From Oscillospiraceae bacterium (GTDB taxonomy: Bacteria; Bacillota; Clostridia; Oscillospirales; Ruminococcaceae), in assembly GCA_017410745.1 (NCBI GenBank), contig JAFPPJ010000394.1, positions 1 through 21,450 on the forward strand: a stretch of DNA of 21,450 nucleotides, written 5' to 3'. Position numbers and translations under genes: made by a program. Shown one piece after another: positions 16,001-21,450 of this stretch. The stretch's first letter is position 1. Each line of letters opens with the position of its first letter. The notes under the pieces are model-generated. The model saw nothing but the letters and a program-made list of their open reading frames with translations, ran no database searches and was not told the origin of the DNA.

Positions 16001-16954
16001 TCAGCCTTCCGTCCTGTTGATGAATGTTATCTCTACGACCGTGCCCGCAGGTACTTCCGTGCCCGCATCGTAGTTCTGTGCGTAGGCTGTCGCGCCGGAT
16101 GTGGCATTCGCACCGTCGCCCGCCTTGAAGTTGAGACCCGCAGACTCTATGTAGTATCTCGCATCGGATGCGCTGCATCCCACTACATCGGGCACTGTTA
16201 CATACTCCGTCTCCACGTCGTCATCGGTGTAGAGCACGATCACAGAGCCTCTGGGCACTGCTGTGAGGGAGTTCGGGAACTGCTCGCGCACTACATCGCC
16301 CTTGCCGACGATACGATAGCCGAAGTCCTCCTTCTCGAGCTTCTTCTGTGCATCCTCGAGTATCTGACCCGTGACATCGGGCACTGCCTTGTCGAGCACC
16401 GCAAGCTCCTGCTCGGTATATTCGGGGAAGTAGCCGAGCTCGGGGAGCGCCTTCTTGAGAACATTCGCCACAACGGGCGCTGCCACCATACTTCCGTAGT
16501 AGCGGAGCGAGCCGCCCGCATCGCGTCCCTTAGGCTCATCCACCATGCACAGCATGATGAGCTCGGGGTCATTTGCAGGGGCGAATGCGCAGTACGATGC
16601 AACATAGAGGTCGAGGTCGCCCGTCTGGCGGGACTTCTCGAGCTTCTGACCCGTACCGGACTTGCCGCCTATGCGGTAGCCCTTGATATACGCGTTGCCG
16701 CCGCCGTTGCCCGATACCACCTTTTCGAGTATGTCCCTCATCTGTGCGGACACATCGTCGGATATTACCTGACGGCGGGGTGCGGTATCCGCTGTCCTTA
16801 TCACATTGCCGTTGGCATCGACTATCTTTTCCACCACATGGGGGCGCAGCAGATAGCCGCCGTTTATTACAGCCGCATACGCGGTTATCATCTGTATCGG
16901 GGTAACGGAGTTGGACTGGCCGAAGGAGCAGGACGCAAGCTCGACAAGACCCAT
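16001..16954 (-). CDS. PASTA penicillin-binding protein, C-terminal part
   Basis: This is the second half of a class B penicillin-binding protein interrupted by an in-frame TGA at 16976-16978. The reading frame is the same as that of the N-terminal half. Without the stop the whole gene (18307-16001) would encode 768 residues. This part has SFGQSNSVTPIQM, the third transpeptidase motif GGKSGTGQ (K98 here, K549 in the composite) and two PASTA domains (about 191-245 and 253-313), as in B. subtilis PbpB. Homology actually begins at codon 16975 (LYISEDE before the ATG), so the ATG at 16954 is internal to the conserved fold. GAGGA four bases before it could nevertheless act as a weak ribosome site. 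Alone it lacks the nucleophile and a membrane anchor. Its own stop is TGA. Confidence 0.85.
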   Translation of the reverse strand: MGLVELASCSFGQSNSVTPIQMITAYAAVINGGYLLRPHVVEKIVDANGNVIRTADTAPRRQVISDDVSAQMRDILEKVVSGNGGGNAYIKGYRIGGKSGTGQKLEKSRQTGDLDLYVASYCAFAPANDPELIMLCMVDEPKGRDAGGSLRYYGSMVAAPVVANVLKKALPELGYFPEYTEQELAVLDKAVPDVTGQILEDAQKKLEKEDFGYRIVGKGDVVREQFPNSLTAVPRGSVIVLYTDDDVETEYVTVPDVVGCSASDARYYIESAGLNFKAGDGANATSGATAYAQNYDAGTEVPAGTVVEITFINRTEG

Positions 16955-16975
16955 CTCATCCTCGCTTATATATAG

Positions 16976-16978
16976 TCA
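16976..16978 (-). other. In-frame TGA interrupting the penicillin-binding protein
   Basis: Codon 444 of the composite gene is TGA, flanked by CAA before and CTA after. Frame arithmetic is exact: 18307 minus 16954 is 1353, or 451 codons, so no insertion or deletion is needed to join the halves. A T-for-G change from GGA (Gly) explains it. No selenocysteine element is evident downstream. Confidence 0.93.
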
Positions 16979-18307
16979 TTGTGATTCACCGGGCAGATCT
17001 ATGCCCGTCTTCTCCGTGAAGCCGAATGCCTTGTAGTACTGCTGGAACTTCTCGATGCCGAGCCTCTGTCCTATCTGCACGAATGCAGGGTTGCAGGAAT
17101 TGGTCATCGCCTGCTGCAGGTTCTGAGTGCCGTGGTCGCCCTTCGTCCAGCATTTGAGATCCTTGTCTATGACATGGATGCCGCCGTTGCAGACAAAGGT
17201 GGACTCCTCTGTTATGGCTGTCTCCTCAAGGGCTGCAGATGCGGTTATTACCTTGAATACCGAGCCCGGCTCATAGGGCTCCGTTACCGCCTTGTTCTTC
17301 CACTGAGCCTCGCGCAGCTGTGCATACAGCTGGTTGTATCCTTCCTCGTCGTCGGGGTTCTCCTCCTTATAGGCCTCAAGCTCCTTCTGCGACTTCGAGG
17401 AAAGTATCTCGCCCCTGTTGTTGAGGTCAAAGCCCGGTGACGATGCCATCGCAAGTATCGCTCCGGTCTTAGCGTTCATGATTATGGCGCAGGCACGCTC
17501 CTGCACATTGTTCACATACACGCAGTTGTCAAGCTCCTGCTCCACCCAGTACTGCAAAGTGGTGTCTATGGTGAGATAGAGGGAGTCGCCGTCCTTGGCC
17601 TGATATGTCTCGCCCTCATCATAGGGCAGGTCGTTGCCGTAGCCGTCCCTTGCGGATATTATCTTGCCGTCCACGCCCGCAAGATTGTCATTGTAGTACT
17701 TCTCCACGCCGTATATGCCGTCGCCCTCGTAGTTGGTGAAGCCTATCACGGCGGCAGCCATGCTGCCCTGGGGATAGTATCTCGTGGTGTCCTGCTCTGC
17801 ATACACCAGATTTGCAGCAAGCTCGCTGTCCTTGGCGCGCTGCTTTATCTTGTCCCATTCGGGCTTGCCCACCTTGGAGGCTACCTTTATCCATTTCTTG
17901 GATGCGGTATCCTTGTTATAGAAGTAATCGGGCAGCTCGTTCGCCCCCACCGACAGCTTGTCGCCGAGCTCCTCGGAAAGTATGGCGGTGAGGGTCTTTA
18001 TCTGTTCATCACGCTTGTCCGTGGGCAGACTGCCGTTGGTTATGGTGCCCGGAGCGATGATGATATTGTATACCGTGGAGGACTGGGCAAGTATCTTGCC
18101 GTCCGCGGAGTATATGCTGCCTCTTGCAGCCTTTACCGTAGTGCTGCCGAACTGGTTGTCATTTGCCATGGCAGCGAATTTGCTGTGATTTATAACACCG
18201 GCTTCGATCAGCTTTGCCGTATCTATGAGACCGCCGCCGATAACAATCGCAGCCATGACTATCACGAGGCGTGTCTTCATCCGGTTGGAAGTCTTGTACG
18301 TCGCCAT
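16976..18307 (-). CDS. PASTA penicillin-binding protein, N-terminal part (PbpB/SpoVD type)
   Basis: Class B penicillin-binding proteins cross-link septal peptidoglycan with FtsW. This 443-residue part has one N-terminal membrane helix (about 13-30), the pedestal/dimerisation region starting AARGSIYSADGKILA, and the first half of the transpeptidase domain with EPGSVFK (nucleophile S349, K352) and SCN (404-406). It ends in GFTEKTGIDLPGESQ and then TGA. In relatives the next residue is glycine (GGA differs from TGA by one base), and the frame continues as LYISEDEMGLVELASCSFGQ. ATG 18307 has AAGGGG 7 bases upstream. The gene follows ftsL. As it stands the fragment lacks KSGT, so it could not be an active transpeptidase unless the stop is read through, complemented by the second ORF, or a base-call error. 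Confidence 0.9.
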   Translation of the reverse strand: MATYKTSNRMKTRLVIVMAAIVIGGGLIDTAKLIEAGVINHSKFAAMANDNQFGSTTVKAARGSIYSADGKILAQSSTVYNIIIAPGTITNGSLPTDKRDEQIKTLTAILSEELGDKLSVGANELPDYFYNKDTASKKWIKVASKVGKPEWDKIKQRAKDSELAANLVYAEQDTTRYYPQGSMAAAVIGFTNYEGDGIYGVEKYYNDNLAGVDGKIISARDGYGNDLPYDEGETYQAKDGDSLYLTIDTTLQYWVEQELDNCVYVNNVQERACAIIMNAKTGAILAMASSPGFDLNNRGEILSSKSQKELEAYKEENPDDEEGYNQLYAQLREAQWKNKAVTEPYEPGSVFKVITASAALEETAITEESTFVCNGGIHVIDKDLKCWTKGDHGTQNLQQAMTNSCNPAFVQIGQRLGIEKFQQYYKAFGFTEKTGIDLPGESQ

Positions 18308-18328
18308 TTTATCCCCTTCTACTGCGAA

Positions 18329-18356
18329 AGACCGCCGGGCAGAAGCCTGACGGTCT
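18329..18356 (-). other. Imperfect hairpin between ftsL and the penicillin-binding protein
   Basis: On the minus strand AGACCG and CGGTCT arms (18356-18351 and 18334-18329) extend inward through a mismatch and a G-U pair to about 11 pairs around a four-base loop. TTTC follows, too short a U-run for a strong terminator. It lies in a 100-bp gap 21 bases before the start codon and may act as a weak attenuator or a processing stem. Confidence 0.35.
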
Positions 18357-18407
18357 GTATCCCTTGAAATGAGGTGAGGATCTTCCCCTTGCAGCGATGC
18401 CGCAGGA

Positions 18408-18872
18408 TCATTCTTCCTTGTTCACGAGATCGTCGAAGAAGTCGGATATCTTCTCGAATACAGTCTCGTTATCCTCGCTGACCTCAGCATGATTGCCGCT
18501 CTCGATGGTGATATACTCTGTCTGCGAGCGCTCAAGCTTCTGCATACCGAGCACCTTCACGGCGTATTCCTCAACAGCCTTCTGTGAGCTCTTCTCCTCG
18601 ATGGATGCGATCATTCTCGCATTCTCCTGCTCAAGTATCACAAGCTCGGCCTTGGCATCCTGCACCTGAGCGTGCACCTCGCTTATGCGGGAATGGGAGT
18701 ATACACAAGCCATTACCACTGTCAGACATACCACTACCACAACGATGATCTTTGCCACTGTCGTCTTGGGTATGCCGGGGACAGAGGGCACGGGCTGGGG
18801 ATGTTCTGCAGGCTCTATTCTTGGTGCTTCGGGTGTCTCATATCGGGAAAGATCATAGGCAAGATTGTTCAT
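18408..18872 (-). CDS. ftsL: Cell division protein FtsL
   Basis: FtsL is a small bitopic divisome protein that forms a coiled-coil complex with DivIC/FtsB and DivIB and activates the FtsW-PBP synthase. The 154-residue product begins MNNLAYDLSRYE, close to the B. subtilis start MSNLAY. It has a Pro-rich cytoplasmic region, one membrane helix (about 41-58), a coiled coil (about 60-95) and the typical YAVKVLGMQKLERSQTEYI block. The acidic tail (about 125-154) is longer than usual. I chose ATG 18872, with AAGGGGG 9 bases upstream, over ATG 18893, which overlaps the rsmH stop as ATGA but would add MIRGLIV. It is the third gene of the dcw cluster, as expected. Confidence 0.9.
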   Translation of the reverse strand: MNNLAYDLSRYETPEAPRIEPAEHPQPVPSVPGIPKTTVAKIIVVVVVCLTVVMACVYSHSRISEVHAQVQDAKAELVILEQENARMIASIEEKSSQKAVEEYAVKVLGMQKLERSQTEYITIESGNHAEVSEDNETVFEKISDFFDDLVNKEE

Positions 18873-18889
18873 AACGATCAGCCCCCTTA

Positions 18890-19825
18890 TCATAGTATCG
18901 TAGTCTTCTCAAAGGCTCTCACCTTTGCGCTCCTGCTGCGCATATTGCTCTCAAGCTCCTCGTCGGATGCGGTCACGGGCTTGCGGGTGATTATCGCGCC
19001 CTTAGCCTTGCCTCCGCATACGCACACCGGGAAATCCGGCGGACATGTGCAGCTTTTCGCCCATTCGGCGAATCTCCGCTTTACCATCCTGTCCTCAAGG
19101 GAGTGGAAGGTTATCACCACGAGCCTGCCGCCCGGAGAAAGCGTATCGAGACATCTGTCAAGTGCATTGTCAAGATGTCCGAGCTCGTCATTTACCGCGA
19201 TGCGTATCGCCTGAAAGCTCTGCCTTGACGGGTTCTTGTCCCGTCTGAACTTAGCAGGCACCGCCGATGCGATTATATCCGCAAGCTGCGAAGTAGTCTC
19301 TATCTCTGCTGTATCCCTTGCCGCCACGATCGCACGGGCGATCCTCGGAGCGAACTTCTCCTCGCCGTAGCGGTAGAGTATATCGGTGATCTCACGTTCC
19401 GAATATGTATTCACAAGCTCTTTCGCACTCATGCCCGACTGCGACATCCTCATGTCAAGAGGCGCATCATTGTGATAGGAGAAGCCCCTCTCCGCTGTGT
19501 CGAGCTGATGGGATGACACCCCGAGGTCGAGCAGTATGCCGTCCGCGCCGTCTATCCCTCGGGAGCGGGCGATATCCGCCATCTCGTCATAGTTGCCGAG
19601 CACTACCTCTGCGGGCAGACCCGCCAGCCTTTCCGATGCGGCCTTCACTGCATCCGGGTCGCGGTCTATCCCTATGAGCCTGCCGCCTGCCTTTGCGTCA
19701 AGCAGCTTTGCTATTTCCGATGAATGGCCGGCACCTCCGCAGGTACCGTCTATATATATGCCATCGGGCTTTATATCGAGCAGCTCCAGACATTCACGGA
19801 GCATCACAGGCGTATGTGAGAACAT
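18890..19825 (-). CDS. rsmH: 16S rRNA (cytosine-1402-N4)-methyltransferase RsmH
   Basis: RsmH (MraW) uses S-adenosylmethionine to methylate N4 of C1402 in the 16S rRNA decoding centre. The 311-residue protein shows HTPVMLRECLELL at the N-terminus, the SAM-binding loop DGTCGGAGHS (26-35), IGIDRDPDA, the family block LLDLGVSSHQLDTAERGFS, LDMRM, FRRDKNPSRQSFQAIRIAVN, and near the C-terminus VVITFHSLEDRMVKRRF. Length is standard. It starts at ATG 19825, whose first base is also the last base of the mraZ TGA, so it is translationally coupled. Its stop overlaps the upstream alternative ftsL start. The position second in the dcw cluster is conserved across bacteria. Confidence 0.98.
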   Translation of the reverse strand: MFSHTPVMLRECLELLDIKPDGIYIDGTCGGAGHSSEIAKLLDAKAGGRLIGIDRDPDAVKAASERLAGLPAEVVLGNYDEMADIARSRGIDGADGILLDLGVSSHQLDTAERGFSYHNDAPLDMRMSQSGMSAKELVNTYSEREITDILYRYGEEKFAPRIARAIVAARDTAEIETTSQLADIIASAVPAKFRRDKNPSRQSFQAIRIAVNDELGHLDNALDRCLDTLSPGGRLVVITFHSLEDRMVKRRFAEWAKSCTCPPDFPVCVCGGKAKGAIITRKPVTASDEELESNMRSRSAKVRAFEKTTIL

Positions 19826-20250
19826 CAGAACGCTATGCTCCCGAGTGCTTCGGCAAGCTGCTCATCGGTGTACTTGCTGTTCTGAGCCTCGTACCTTGCA
19901 CTGTCCCATATCTCTGCACGGTTGCGGTTGCCTATGACGGTGATGTCATGGACAAGACCTGCATGGTCGCGCAGTGCCTTGCTTATCTGTATCCTGCCCT
20001 GCTTATCGCACTCGGGATACTCGCTGTCGGCATATATGCGCCTGAGCGCCTGCTGTGCCGCAGGGCCTGACGCTGCCTCGAGCCTCTGTGTGAGCTTCTC
20101 GAATTCGTCTTCCGAATAAACGTAGAGACAGCCTTCAAATCCGACAGTGACAATAAAGCCCGCGCCAAGCTGATCCCTCAGTCTTGCAGGGAATGCCATT
20201 CTGCCCTTCGCATCCATGGAAGGATTGAACGTTCCCATCAACGGTCTCAT
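19825..20250 (-). CDS. mraZ: Transcriptional regulator MraZ
   Basis: MraZ is a ring-forming DNA-binding protein of the SpoVT-AbrB fold that represses the mra/dcw operon it heads. The 141-residue product has the two duplicated DxKGR motifs: MGTFNPSMDAKGRMAFPARL near the start and CDKQGRIQISKALRDHAG in the second half, followed by DITVIGNRNRAEIWD. I chose ATG 20250 because AAGGGAGTG lies 6-8 bases upstream; an ORF start at GTG 20292 would begin in the leader hairpin and add 14 unrelated residues. Three GTGGTGAA boxes lie between its promoter and start codon, consistent with autoregulation. rsmH follows with a one-base overlap. Confidence 0.96.
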   Translation of the reverse strand: MRPLMGTFNPSMDAKGRMAFPARLRDQLGAGFIVTVGFEGCLYVYSEDEFEKLTQRLEAASGPAAQQALRRIYADSEYPECDKQGRIQISKALRDHAGLVHDITVIGNRNRAEIWDSARYEAQNSKYTDEQLAEALGSIAF

Positions 20251-20282
20251 ATTATCACTCCCTTCTCGGCAAATCAACGCGG

Positions 20283-20303
20283 TTTTCAACACCCTGTTGA
20301 AAA
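20283..20303 (-). promoter_or_regulatory. Perfect hairpin in the mraZ leader
   Basis: TTTTCAACA (20283-20291) and TGTTGAAAA (20295-20303) are perfect complements around CCC. The 9-bp dyad directly abuts the first MraZ box and lies 33 bases before the start codon. It could form an RNA stem in the 5' leader or be a binding site for a second regulator. Confidence 0.55.
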
Positions 20304-20342
20304 TTCACCACTCTTCACCACTTTTTGAGGCTGCTTCACCAC
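20304..20342 (-). promoter_or_regulatory. Three MraZ-type operator boxes
   Basis: Read on the minus strand, GTGGTGAA occurs three times: 20342-20335, 20321-20314 and 20311-20304. The proximal pair is spaced 10 bp and the distal one 21 bp away, so all three face the same side of the helix. MraZ is known to bind direct repeats with a 10-bp period (TGGGN units in E. coli, AAAGTG units in mollicutes). These boxes begin at the predicted transcription start and lie before mraZ, so repression by MraZ is the natural reading. The box sequence itself is inferred, not tested. Confidence 0.8.
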
Positions 20343-20349
20343 CAATACT

Positions 20350-20378
20350 ATTATACACTCAAATGGGGAAAAATGCAA
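20350..20378 (-). promoter_or_regulatory. Promoter of the mraZ-led dcw operon
   Basis: The minus strand has TTGCAT (20378-20373), a 17-base spacer and a perfect TATAAT (20355-20350). The -35 matches only half of the consensus. The start would fall near 20343, at the edge of the distal MraZ box, so bound MraZ would block the polymerase. Confidence 0.75.
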
Positions 20379-20510
20379 CCGATTTCGGGAAAATAAAAAT
20401 CATAAATAATGAAATTTCTCTGCATCCGTTTTGTAACTTTTGCCGAAAAAATTGTAACATATGGTATATTCCAATGTATTTTCCGCTAAAATATACAAAT
20501 GGTATAACCT

Positions 20511-20660
20511 CGCCCGGGACACTGCCTTGCTCGCTTTATCCGCCGTCCCGCAGCTGCAAAGCGCCGCATGGCGATGCGGCAGATAGGCTCTCCCGCACCG
20601 CTTTTCCCCGCAGGTGGTGAAAAGTGGTGAGCCGGGCAAAGCCCGGTCGGCAAAGCCGAC
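20511..20660. repeat. GC-rich hairpin cluster upstream of mraZ
   Basis: A GC-rich block in otherwise AT-rich DNA holds several dyads: CGGGAC (20515-20520) with GTCCCG (20545-20550); GCCGCAT (20563-20569) with ATGCGGC (20574-20580); CCGGGC-AAA-GCCCGG (20632-20646); and GTCGGC-AAA-GCCGAC (20646-20660). The last two are adjacent stems with identical AAA loops. The short ORFs that cross it look like shadows. It resembles a decayed dispersed element or a structured RNA; neither is proven. Confidence 0.5.
20614..20631 (+). promoter_or_regulatory. Second, oppositely oriented pair of MraZ-like boxes
   Basis: GTGGTGAA (20614-20621) and GTGGTGAG (20624-20631) repeat with a 10-bp period on the + strand. 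The 17 bases 20614-20630 match the minus-strand operator (20321-20305) at 16 of 17 positions. No convincing + strand promoter or gene is next to them, so their role is unclear. Confidence 0.5.
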
Positions 20661-20670
20661 TGTTACCTCG

Positions 20671-20800
20671 GGATGCATTTGAGAGGGACTATCGCATTAT
20701 CCTCGGAAGACAGGACAGCACATACTGCAGTGGGATATTGGCAAAGCCCGGGATGAATTTGAGAGGGACTATCGCACTATCCTCGGAGCACAGGCCAGCA
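20671..20800. repeat. Direct repeat, 50 bp at exactly 80-bp period
   Basis: 20671-20720 and 20751-20800 match at 45 of 50 positions, sharing GAGAGGGACTATCGCA and TATCCTCGGA. Each copy is preceded by a GGCAAAGC(C) motif. The 80-bp period is not a multiple of three and substitutions are not mainly synonymous, so this looks like a non-coding duplicated element. The rest of 20801-21010 is AT-rich with a TATAAT at 20879-20884 lacking a -35; I see no gene there that I would defend. Confidence 0.75.
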
Positions 20801-21015
20801 TGGATGTTAGTGCTGACAGATTATTTTGCGACTTTTGAACGGCTGCTGATCTGCTTTTTTGGAGCTTTCAATAGTCTGTATAATACTTTCGCCTGCCCTT
20901 ACCCTGGCCACCTTGAACAAATAGCACAGTATTCATTTGCACGACAGGTTGAGTTGATCTTGCATTATCCGACTGCATGGAAGGTTTAGACCATACTATA
21001 CTCATTACTATAATA

Positions 21016-21051
21016 TAAAAACAGGCAGCGGCATACACTATGGTATGCCGC
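21016..21051 (-). terminator. Intrinsic terminator after the isomerase-like gene
   Basis: On the minus strand GCGGCATAC (21051-21043) and GTATGCCGC (21036-21028) form a 9-bp stem with a six-base loop, six bases after the TAA stop. A TTTTT run (21021-21017) begins six bases past the stem. The gap is longer than ideal but the placement is right. Confidence 0.7.
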
Positions 21052-21056
21052 CGTTG

Positions 21057-21450
21057 TTATTTCATATAGTCCCTTACGCACTGTATGCTCTTTGCCATCT
21101 TGTCGAGGTACATCCCTTCCTTGTCAAAGGAAGTGGATTCTATGGTGATATCGCCCGAATACCCCATCGTCTTCACAAAGTCGAAGAAGGAGCGGAAGTC
21201 CACCTGTCCCTCGCCTATATGCAAGGTCGCGAGGCTCCCCCAGTCCTTTATGCCGCCCTTGTAGTCGTTGACGTGGAGATGTGCCACTTTTCCCCACACC
21301 GCACGGTTCTCCTCCTTGGCGATATCCGCCGTCTGCCCGTGGAACTCTGCCATCTTCGTATCAAAGGTGAACGCGATATCCGGGAAAAACTCCATCAGGT
21401 GCCGCATATGCGTCATCGGGTCAAAGAAGAAGCAGACCACGTTCTCCACC
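21057..21450 (-). CDS. Sugar phosphate isomerase/epimerase, C-terminal part
   Basis: The 3' end of a gene that runs off the window; about 131 codons are present. The product belongs to the xylose isomerase-like TIM-barrel group (AP endonuclease family 2 fold). FTFDTKMAEFHGQ gives a strand with a metal-ligand Asp, HLHVNDYKG carries the paired His and Asp, HIGEGQVDF is the typical HxGxGxxDF-like motif, and DITIESTSFD supplies the C-terminal Glu. Family members isomerise or epimerise sugars or related polyols such as inositol derivatives; the substrate cannot be told here. A GTG near the window edge is not taken as the start, since full-length relatives have about 260-280 residues. It ends with TAA and a terminator, so it is the last gene of its unit. 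Confidence 0.85.
   Translation of the reverse strand, partial: VENVVCFFFDPMTHMRHLMEFFPDIAFTFDTKMAEFHGQTADIAKEENRAVWGKVAHLHVNDYKGGIKDWGSLATLHIGEGQVDFRSFFDFVKTMGYSGDITIESTSFDKEGMYLDKMAKSIQCVRDYMK

Noticed and set aside
16976..16978. Genetic code change (UGA read as Gly or Trp genome-wide)
   Set aside because: metG, the DHHW gene, recA, pepV, murG, murEF, ftsL, rsmH, mraZ and the penicillin-binding protein itself all end at TGA in the expected place, so UGA is a normal stop here.
16930..16978. Selenocysteine insertion at the penicillin-binding protein TGA
   Set aside because: No stable stem-loop with the expected bulge is visible in the 40 bases after the stop, and the residue expected from the family is Gly, not Cys/Sec.
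20400..20678. 92-codon minus-strand ORF across the hairpin cluster
   Set aside because: It consists largely of palindromic GC-rich DNA and AT-rich promoter-proximal DNA, with no ribosome site or recognisable domain.
20511..20800. CRISPR array
   Set aside because: Only two long, imperfect repeat copies 80 bp apart; no short regular repeats with unique spacers and no cas genes.
20753..20989. 78-codon + strand ORF starting MNLRGTIALSSE
   Set aside because: Its start lies in the second copy of the direct repeat, there is no ribosome site, composition is not like the native genes, and no family is recognised. It is more likely part of the repeat element.

Overview
The window looks like chromosome from a low-GC-phylum Clostridia member, most likely a Ruminococcus-like Oscillospiraceae. 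This rests on gene content and style, not on a database search. Coding DNA is moderately GC-rich and uses many ATA isoleucine codons. Intergenic DNA is strongly AT-rich with consensus sigma-A type promoters, Shine-Dalgarno sites are strong, and the mraZ-led division and cell-wall (dcw) cluster has the Gram-positive PASTA-type penicillin-binding protein. MurE carries the meso-diaminopimelate signature DNPR.

Left part (1-3424, + strand): a consensus promoter drives metG (methionyl-tRNA synthetase). A DHHW/SGNH-like secreted or membrane-anchored protein is translationally coupled to it by a GTGA overlap, and a near-perfect intrinsic terminator closes the unit. Next (3425-4041) is an AT-rich lipoprotein gene on the minus strand that looks compositionally foreign. 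Then come recA-recX (ATGA overlap), a small unknown protein and a PepV-like M20 dipeptidase, all on the minus strand.

Centre and right (7789-20378, minus strand): a compact dcw operon in the transcription order mraZ, rsmH, ftsL, PASTA penicillin-binding protein (two ORFs), an unknown six-helix membrane protein, a murE-murF fusion, mraY, ftsW (TTG start), murG, divIB/ftsQ (GTG start), with pepV directly after. MraZ and its repeated GTGGTGAA boxes probably control the whole cluster. RsmH methylates 16S rRNA. FtsL, DivIB, FtsW and the penicillin-binding protein form the septal synthase. MurE-MurF, MraY and MurG supply lipid II. murD, murC, murB, ftsA and ftsZ are not in the window.

The main anomaly is the penicillin-binding protein. 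A single in-frame TGA at 16976-16978 lies where the family normally has glycine, and it splits the transpeptidase domain between the SxN and KSGT motifs with no frameshift. The same gene and at least eight others in the window end in TGA, so this is not a simple change of the genetic code. It is a base-call error, a nonsense allele, or readthrough/reinitiation.

Far right (20379-21450): about 680 bp without a convincing gene. It holds hairpins, an 80-bp-period direct repeat and a second, oppositely oriented pair of MraZ-like boxes. After it come a terminator and the 3' end of a sugar-phosphate isomerase/epimerase-like gene cut by the window edge.
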